Of a stretch of 64,000 bases of DNA, positions 56,204-64,000 are shown piece after piece (within the stretch, counting starts at the first letter, position 1; every line of letters starts with the position of its first letter). Below the pieces are notes generated by a model. That model did not search any database. It had not been told where the DNA came from and worked only from the letters and a program-made list of their open reading frames with translations. The position numbers and the translations under genes are program-made. The DNA comes from Zychaea mexicana (lineage: Eukaryota; Mucoromycota; Mucoromycetes; Mucorales; Lichtheimiaceae). Location: contig NW_026516692.1 in assembly GCF_025766255.1 (NCBI RefSeq), forward strand, positions 248,001 to 312,000, written 5' to 3'.

Positions 56204-57454
56204 ATGAACTCGTCTGACGCTCATGACGAACAGAATCGTAGAGGCTCACTTGCCATTTCGGCTTTATTGAACGACGTGGCTGTTGATCCATATCGTTCGC
56301 CAGAGGGTCTTCCACAACGCTCAGAGCCTTTGGATTATTTTTCGCCTCTACGTTCGCCTAATTTCAATACAAGTGGCCGCAGTAGCGATAATCCGTCGCC
56401 TACCATGTCAAGCAGTGTCGCATCCAGCCCTGGTCCACCGAGGCGATTGGAACGGCCCCAATCGTGGCATAAGGATACTATTACACCAGAAGGCTATCAT
56501 CGTCGGCTGAATAGCAATGGTGATGTGATTGTGTCGACCATTGCCAAGGCAAAGCGTAAACGCATTTCGCCCGATCAGTTTAGGCGCTTGATGGATGTCT
56601 TTGAGCAGACTGATACCCCCAGCTCAGAAGTCAGGGAGAATTTAGCAAATGAGTTGGGCATGACCAAACGTGAAGTACAGGTAAAATTAAATAGAAACTT
56701 TGGTCAAGTAGAAAAGACACATTTTTTTGATCTAATTTTTTATTTACTTTTGTAGGTATGGTTCCAAAACCGTCGCGCCAAGATGAACCGTACAAAGGCA
56801 GCTGCCACTTTGCAAAGAGCAGGACACAATCAGCAACAAGAACAACAGCAGCAGTTATTATTACCACACCAACATCATTTGGTTCCACAATATCATCATC
56901 ATCATCACCACCACTTGGCGGCTCCAGGACCTCCTCAGCGACAACAACATCATCATCATCACAGCCAGCCACTTTTGCGACGTGCTTCTGCCAATTCCAT
57001 CCTAGAATCCCATCACGTACCACCTCGGCCAGCACAACCTCGTTCAACTTTATCGTATCCGCCTTCTATCCCACCTCCTTTAGCACCACCACAGCAACAG
57101 CTTCAACCGATAGCACCTATGCCGGCAGAATCAGCTATTACACCACAACACCACCCACAGCTGCCCTATATTCAAATCCACGAACCATCCATACCAGGCT
57201 ACAAACATCATCATCATCATCAAGCTGTTGCCTCTGGTGGTATCCAACCACCACGACCACCACCCTCAACATTACCTTCTACTGATTATTTCAGCTATGG
57301 AGCGCAGGATCGCGGCAATATCCAGAATTCGTTGGCCAACCTGAGTCTTCAGAACAATCAAGGTGGCGATATGCCGGCACGTAAACGGGCACGATCCAGG
57401 TCATCTATTGATATGTTGGCATCAGCAGCAGAATATCTCAATAATGAAGAATAA
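56204..57454 (+). CDS. Homeodomain transcription factor, 391 residues
   Basis: Exons 56204-56680 and 56756-57454; 1176 nt in phase. The homeodomain spans about residues 115-173: KAKRKRISPDQFRRLMDVFE, then REVQ joined across the intron to VWFQNRRAKMNRTK. It therefore has the invariant W, F, N and R of helix 3. It is of typical (non-TALE) length. The N-terminus is S/P-rich. The C-terminus is rich in Q, H and P with histidine runs and ends with a basic RKRARSRSS patch. It should bind DNA in the nucleus; targets are unknown. The intron cuts the domain just before WFQNRR. Start: ATG 56204, since the upstream in-frame codon at 56186 is GTG. Confidence 0.88.
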
Positions 57455-60400
57455 ATGAGAAACACACAACTTTTTTTTTCCTTCGTCGATCAAATAAGAT
57501 CAAGTAAACATTCATAATTACGCAAAAAAAAAAAAAGCTTTTTTCTTTAAGAATTCATGTTCCTCTGGTATTTTTTCTCATTTCGACGGAAGAAAAAAAA
57601 AAGGTATTTCTCTTCATTGCAACGGTTTCTTCCAAACGATTCCCTCTTTCCAAACAAAAAAAAAACAACACACAAGCAAACATCCAAAAGCAATAAAAAA
57701 CCAAGTGTGAGAGAGAGAGAGATCAAGTTTCCCCAAACATAAACACATCATTGGTAGTTTACAAAGAAACTAACCTCAGGTGTACAATAATAAATCCTCG
57801 AAAAAAACAGAAATGATTCATCAAATAATGTAATCAGATGGGCCTTTTGTTTGCATATGCTTGGCGTTTTTCCCTCGAAAAAAGTCTCTCGCTTTTGGTC
57901 AGAATGCTTTCTTTGGTGTGGATGAAAGGGGTTGTTTCTTTTTACTGTTTACAAAATGAATGCAGACCGTGAAAGAAACCAGTGACGAAAATCGCATGCC
58001 TTACCGAACGACTGCTTTTATTTTTTTTAAAAACATATGATTTAAAAGGCCGCCACGATTGTAGAGCCAACAGCACTCCTAACACGTTAGGACGAAATAC
58101 GCTGCTAGATTAGTAAGATGCATCACATAGAGCTCTTTGTAAGGCCAAGAGGGATAAATGCGGTTTATTTTACTTTCACTTATACTTTGCAGTATCAAAA
58201 GACATGGCACTATTTTCCAAATCTCACAATTTCAGTCAAGCCAAACCACCGAAGCGTGGGAAGACCATTCAAAAGAGATTGGTATAAGCAACGGCGAGGG
58301 CACAAGTACAAGCACGGAGCTAGCACAGAGAAAATTGTGGGACGACCAGACAAGAAACAAGAAAGACACAACAAGGGTTCATTGTTCAGTCGAGCGAAGC
58401 GAGGCAGGGGACCGCTAGTTAAGACACGTTGCGAGAGACCGATACATCCTGAGATGACAGCTTGTGCATATAGCTAGTAGTCGAATATATGTCCAGTATA
58501 CACACGGCAGAGTGGGGTGTGGCCCATGATATATAGCCTGGCCGGAATTGTTCTTTTTTTTTTTTCAATACCGTTCCGCAGACCTCTGACCACAGCCTAT
58601 AGCCCTGCCCCATCGTCATTGCTGCTTGTTGTATGATATGACTTTTGTATGTTCCCAGGCAGCAACTTTGTCATTCCCCTTCAACAAGCGGGCCAAAAAA
58701 AAAAGTTTATTCCGTGGAGGAAGAGCTGTGATGTGTGGAAAGCTGGTTATCTCGCCCGCCATGTCCAACTTGAGCGCCGCCAAGAGACATACAGAATGCA
58801 TACGTGAGGATTATTAGTTTTTACAGAAAACCACTGGATGAGGGCGTCCCCCCGTTCTCTTATTTGCAACACAAAAACGTGAGCTACCTTTACTCTCCAT
58901 TCGCATCGATTTTGGCACCGTGAAAGAAGCGTACAGTGGAATCTTACAAAATATACTTTGCAAATGTTGCGTTTTCCATAGTACGGGATGCTGAGGCGAC
59001 GGCCTCTATTTCCATCAGTTGGAGAGTCCTAATTTTGGACCGTGTATGTTTTCTGCAGAGATTATCTCTAAAAATGGAACACACGCCGTGAGACGAATCG
59101 TTGTTAAAAGCATAATTCTACTAACAATGGTTTCTGCAAGGCCTACTGCTTAATGTATAGCTACCGGTAAAGCAAAAAGATCAAGCGATGGGTCCACAAT
59201 ACCCAAAGATCAGGACGTCAACTTTTTACTTTTCCTTTTTTTGAAGTTGTTAATTGTTGCTGTTAGTATCGTAGTTTAGCGTGTGATTGTTGTCAAGTAC
59301 GTAAACTGAAAGGAATCAGCATTTGGAAGCACTCGATTGCTTTAAGGCAAGGTGGTTTTATGAGGAGCCAAGACGTGTGCAGCAAATTGAATCAGAAGGA
59401 AATCTTGTTCCTTTATTTCTATGCCCTTTCGTCATGTACCATGAGCCGAGTACTTTATTAAATTTCATCTCCTATAACAGTGAAAGATTCAAATCAGCAT
59501 AAGCGCTTTAGAAGAGTAAAAGATAGGAAGGCTGATTTACGTATCCGACTTATTCGCTGTTGTTCAGATGGAATACGATGTCTTGGTTTTTCCTAATTCG
59601 TTCAATGCGGATCAAGGGTCCTTTGGGCGCAATACCGACTGTCAACAAAAACTAGCAGAATCCTGTACCGGGAAACTTACAATCACATTTTATCGAAAAT
59701 GGATATACCAAACAAGTACACGGGTCTAATGTTTTAAATATGCTTACTATTGAAGAAAAGAAACGTTCTTCCTCAATACCAGGGCCGCCGCAAAGATGTT
59801 GTGGCTGGGCCTTATAGCAATAAGTAGAGAGAACTCTTTGTTGTTCTGACGAAACCTGTTATTCCATGTTCTTTCACTGCTAACATGTATGTAATGAGAT
59901 GTGTAAGCCAATTTTAACACTAGAGAGCCCTATTATTTGAATAACGATGCGCACAACAAAGGTCGACTTATAAGCAAGTGTACTCATTGGCATATGTAAA
60001 TGAAGAATTTGCTTTGTGTCAATACACTTTCAAATATGAAATGGGCATGCAATCAAAGACAATACGTTGCATATCACGAAATGGGAATCCACCCGAATAA
60101 GAAAGTCTTCGCATATATATTCCTCAGATGAGTGTCTATGCCAAGTGCCCCCAGTGTATCAGTATGTCACCAGAACAGAGTACATGTTTATACATTGAGA
60201 AACACCAAAAGTTCCTCATCAAGATTGCTGGTATAACTTGGATGGCCAAGCACCCAGCATGCTGTCATTAGCATAATTGTGTGCTATAAAACAAATGTTT
60301 GATATTTTGGTTGGTTTTCCACCAAGGAAAACGAGTGGATCCCACCGTCCTCTCTCAAGTACTTTTATGAGTTTCGATGATGATCAGACTGTTACATAAC

Positions 60401-61190
60401 ACCCCTCGAATAACCACCCATTCGCAAAAGAAAACGGATGAGATGACAATAAGATAACCGATTGGTTGCCCGTGCAAACAAATATTACTGCCGCAAATCG
60501 AAAAATAAAAAAAAACACCCCAAAAAGATGACGCGTGCCTGCGTGTGACCGACGCCAATCTTCTTTGTTGTAATTTTGCTGTTGTTGATCATCATCATCC
60601 TTTCAAAAGACTTTTTTGATTTCAGGGCATATATATATCTGCTATACGCCCGCTGATCCCATTTTTCTTTTTGTTTTGCATTGAGATGCTGTGCATCATC
60701 ATCATCATCATCATTTTTATACCACCACAAGCAGCAGGTCCCACATTAAGCCAGGCCCTCCTCTTGCCTTCATGCATGAAATCATACATAATTACTCAGG
60801 AAATAATAAACAACACGTACACTTTTACATCATCTTCTGCATGGCATGAGCAAAAAAAAAAAAAAAAAAAGAAGGAACCTGCTGCTGTCCTTTTGTTAAT
60901 TTTAAGCTGGCCCGCGGGCTTCATCTTGGTTTGACGAAAACCCTGGTGCCATCCCTTTGTATTATTTCCACTGGGGGGGAGATCGCGCGGTTTCTTTCGT
61001 CACCAACAAAAAATACGTTTTACAACAACAGAATATATATACGGAGTGCTCCGGGGTAAAAAATAAAAAACGGGTGTAAAGGGGAGCCCCAATAATGGCT
61101 GTTGTCTTTTTTGGGTAATACAATGATGCGTTTTGGTGGTACCCGTCAACATGGTGAATACGATGTCATTTTTCCCGAATCCGTCACAAC
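57455..61190. other. 3.7-kb gene-poor spacer
   Basis: No gene is recognised. The first 300 bp are A/T homopolymer-rich probable 3' untranslated region. Overlapping plus-strand frames at 58118-58477 are rich in K/R but show no family. A-runs lie at 58550-58565 and 60852-60871, ATC repeats at 60695-60713. The segment 61030-61190 is downstream of the RBR gene. Confidence 0.45.
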
Positions 61191-63424
61191 TCAGCCCAGA
61201 AATTCAGTGTTTGGTACCCCCAATTCCGTCTAATAAAATGACGTTTTATCGATGTGGGGGAAATGTCAGTTTTCGTTGCTTAGTGATGTAATGATTATTT
61301 CATTTTTTGTGGGTTGCCCCCCCTCCCCCTCATCTCCAATCCCCCATTCCATCCTTACCCTGGTATCATGGTGCTTGTCCTGCTCCTGCTGCTGTTCTTG
61401 TTGTTCGCCACCTTCTCGACATTGATAAAAGCCACAAGTTTGCTATAGAATATATATACATATATATTTTAATGCCTTGAGGTCCATTCACGGGTAAACC
61501 AGAAGCTTCTTTTTTTTTTTTGGGTACCTGTGACCATCCTGATCGACACGACCAGCAGAATTGGAATCCACAAAATAAACAATCCACCTTGTTACATCCT
61601 TCGTCGCGATTGATCATTACTGAGCAACATGGACATGCTCGGCTAAAGTAGTATCGATCGTCATTGACATTGATATATAAATTAAAAAATTAGAGTTTGT
61701 TGTTGTTTTTTTTTGGTGGGGGGAGCACCCGTTGGTGAATCACGACAAACACACACAAACACACATATCACTCTTCTGTCTAAGCTCCATGTCATTTCTG
61801 TCGTCATGGAAACCGAAAGAGACCATGTGTGTATGTGTGGGTTTAAGCTACCCATTCTCCCAAAAAAAGAACTTACGTATTTTCCAACTTCCATCGCACC
61901 GTACTGGCTTCTTCTGAATTGTCAAGACTCGACAACTTGGATGTCAAGACATCTAAACACGAACTGGGTGAATGTGCCTCTTCGCCGCATTGTAAACACA
62001 TGTCATTACTGCATGCATTACTATATCCATCATCATCATTGTTAGCTGGTTATTTTTTTTTTTTTTTTGCTTGCGTTATTCGTGTTTTAGTGGGTTGGGA
62101 GTAGGGGAGACAGAGAAAAAAAAACTAACCAAGTCTCGACAGGAAAATTGGCTACATGCCAAAACTGAGCACGTTTCCAAGCTTCGGGAACCATTTCCAA
62201 CGCCACAAGCTGTTTAGACAATTCGGAAGCCATGGCATACAAGTGTGGATGCTGCGCAGCTTGGCGTAACACGGGTGTCATTTGGTGGTACAAAGTTTGA
62301 ATGCGGCCGATCGTGATGGGGGATGCTGTTGTTGTTGTTGGAGGACGACGGAAAGGATCTAGCCAGGACGATGCATGGATGGGCATGGGTGCTTTGTCTT
62401 GCAACGCGTCCACAAGGCCAACGATACGTTCGATCCGTTTCTGACGCGACAAGCCTTGGGATCGTGGGGATTGACAGGGTATGATTGGATGGTTACGACA
62501 GTGGGGACACCACCGTGAAAAGGGACGATAGGGTTGGTTGTATTTTTCGTATTGGTCGACCAGCGAAGAAGGTACATAGCGACTCCATTCTGATTGTTTG
62601 ATGGATTCTTGACACACTTTTCCCAATTTGTTAGTTTTGAGGGGGAAATTGTAGAAACTCGTCACATACGCCTCTCTTTCAATGGGCTTACCAGGACATT
62701 TAATCCGAGTGACACCGAGTCCCCAGGATGCATGAACGATTTCTTCGATATACCTATTTTAGAAAAAAACAAGTTCACACACACACACACACGGGGGAGG
62801 TTAACAAAAAGACAAAGAAAAGCCTCCAACAATACCAAACAATTTTTACCTTTGAAAACAAGGTTTACAAAACTGATCACGACACGACTCCAAGCACAAA
62901 GCATAGCGTTTGCTTAAGCAAATAGAGCATTTCTGTAACCAGTATTCCATGGCATCATTGTCGTCACTGCCACTTTCTGTTGCAGACGTAGTGGTAGTAG
63001 TAGAAGACGACGACGAAGCCCTCAACACCGGTCTGCTACTACTTGACGACGACGACGACGACGACGACGCACCAGGTCCTCTGACACCATTGTTCACGGT
63101 TCGGATCGTGTTGTGTTTTGAACGATGTTTTCGTTGCTGCCTTCGTCGTCGTGCTGTGGTTGTGGGATCCTTGTGATGCGCCAATACCAATTGATAGAGC
63201 CAGCCAATAAAGAATGACAATGTGCGTAAAAAGATGGCAGGCATTAACAGTGCTGGGTAAAACAGGTAGAAAAAGGGCAAACAATAGCAAAATAACAGGT
63301 TGGCTAGGTTGAACTTTTGCCAATATTCTTTGAAATGTTCAACCCATGTTTTTGGTTGTAGTTGTTGTTGTTGTTGTTGTTGGAAGTGTTGTTGTTGTGT
63401 AGAATGTTGTGCTAATGTGTCCAT
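61191..63424 (-). CDS. RBR (RING-IBR-RING) E3 ubiquitin ligase with N-terminal anchor, 526 residues
   Basis: Exons 62850-63424, 62130-62753, 61877-62020, 61528-61642, 61359-61442, 61191-61229; 1581 nt in phase. After a Q-rich start come two hydrophobic stretches (LLFCYCLPFFYLFYPALLMP and IFLRTLSFFIGWLYQLVL, about residues 42-85). RING1 is CSICLSKRYALCLESC with FCKPCF (about 165-190). The IBR contains CNACSNDMCLQCGEEAHSP (about 400-420). RING2 is CPCCSVMINRDEGCNKVDC with FCWSC (451-480); C464 is the expected catalytic cysteine that accepts ubiquitin from the E2. The hydrophobic region suggests membrane attachment. The last exon codes 12 residues; its placement rests on phase and splice sites only. 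Confidence 0.82.
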
Positions 63425-64000
63425 TGAAAGGTGGGGAGGGGAAAGAAAGAAAGAGCGGTTTGTTCCCTGGACTAGTAGTAGTAGTAGTAGTAGTAGTCAA
63501 GCAGTAGTAGTCAAGTAGTACGATTGTGTGTGAATAAGCAGCAAACTAACGGTTCTCTCCGCTCCAAAAAAAAAAAAAAAACAATTGCCAAGCCCTTGCC
63601 TTGCTCCTCTGCAATATAACATTTCCCAGCAACCCCTACACCTTTTTTAAAGTTTCCAAAAGAAAATGCGCTTTCTTTTGCATGAATTTTTTATTATTAT
63701 TACTATAGTTTTCTTTCTTTTTTTTTTCAGTGGTCCACTTTAATGAGAAAGATCAAATGGTTTAAGATGGGGGGCATAACGTTTTGGTGGGGTTGTTTGT
63801 GTGTGTGAGATGAGGGGGAGGGGGGGAGGAGGGGGGGAAACATATGTATAAAGAGAGGGATTGGGGCTTTTTCTTTTTGGGTATGTTGATATATCTCGTT
63901 TTTATAAGAATGCCAGCATCCCCAAAAACTAAGTATAAAAGAGAGAGAGAAAAAGGGTTTGTGTACATATACAAGCAGCGGAGAGCAAGTCAACAGCGTA
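63425..64000. other. Upstream region of the RBR gene and window end
   Basis: It contains a TAG/AGT triplet repeat (about 63474-63500), an A-run (63567-63582) and G-rich and T-rich stretches. A minus-strand frame at 63727-63993 is low-complexity and probably not coding. The RBR promoter lies at the left; the right end may be the 3' untranslated region of a gene beyond the window. Confidence 0.4.

Noticed and set aside
58118..58477. Overlapping K/R-rich frames resembling a ribosomal protein
   Set aside because: No alignment to a known ribosomal protein could be made and the two frames conflict.
1..64000. CRISPR arrays, bacterial operons, ribosome-binding sites or prophage
   Set aside because: The window is eukaryotic with spliced genes; no regular spaced repeats of CRISPR type are present.

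Overview
The window looks like nuclear DNA of a filamentous fungus, most likely Mucoromycota (Mucorales). The genes have many short introns (about 50-200 bp) with GTAAG/GTATG donors and YAG acceptors. The proteins are rich in Q, N, S and H runs, and the set is typically fungal: Drs2-type flippase, APC1, TOM7, a GPATCH8-like G-patch protein, a Cid1-type nucleotidyltransferase, a PA-TM-RING protein, an RBR ligase and a homeodomain protein. The transposable elements (large Tc1/mariner-like transposase, small Tc1-like relic, LINE reverse transcriptase and ORF1 relics) also suit early-diverging fungi. The species cannot be named from the sequence alone.

Layout. Positions 1-7100 are an AT-rich, repeat-laden segment. 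It holds an apparently complete DNA transposon (1221-4607, 16-bp perfect terminal inverted repeats, TA on both sides, one 710-residue DDE transposase) and two diverged copies of an unknown coding repeat; the first copy carries a strong C-to-T/G-to-A decay signature. Positions 7798-19619 hold three minus-strand genes: a Cid1-like poly(A)/poly(U) polymerase with a low-complexity tail, a YeiH/UPF0324-type membrane transporter and APC1. Positions 20290-30217 hold three plus-strand MATE transporter genes with the same three-exon structure, separated by TE debris. Positions 30218-33236 are mostly non-coding, with a LINE ORF1 fragment and a three-unit tandem repeat of about 164 bp.

Positions 33237-41698 are minus-strand again: a UFD1-domain zinc-finger protein, a PA-TM-RING protein and a GPATCH8-like protein. 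The last is divergent from a FabG/CBR4-like reductase (42048-43183). A 15-exon Drs2-type P4-ATPase follows (44479-49900), then the tiny three-exon TOM7 gene (50576-50903), convergent with an F-box/LRR-like gene whose N-terminus is a short tandem repeat (51130-53188). After that come a one-membrane-segment microprotein (53985-54212), a homeobox gene (56204-57454), a long spacer and an RBR E3 ligase with an N-terminal hydrophobic anchor (61191-63424).

The genes do not form one pathway. Five of them (APC1, UFD1-like, PA-TM-RING, F-box, RBR) belong to the ubiquitin system, and several act at membranes (three MATEs, YeiH-like, P4-ATPase, TOM7). All exon-intron models were worked out by hand from splice sites, reading phase and family conservation; every multi-exon model sums to a whole number of codons. 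No CRISPR array, rRNA or confident tRNA was seen.
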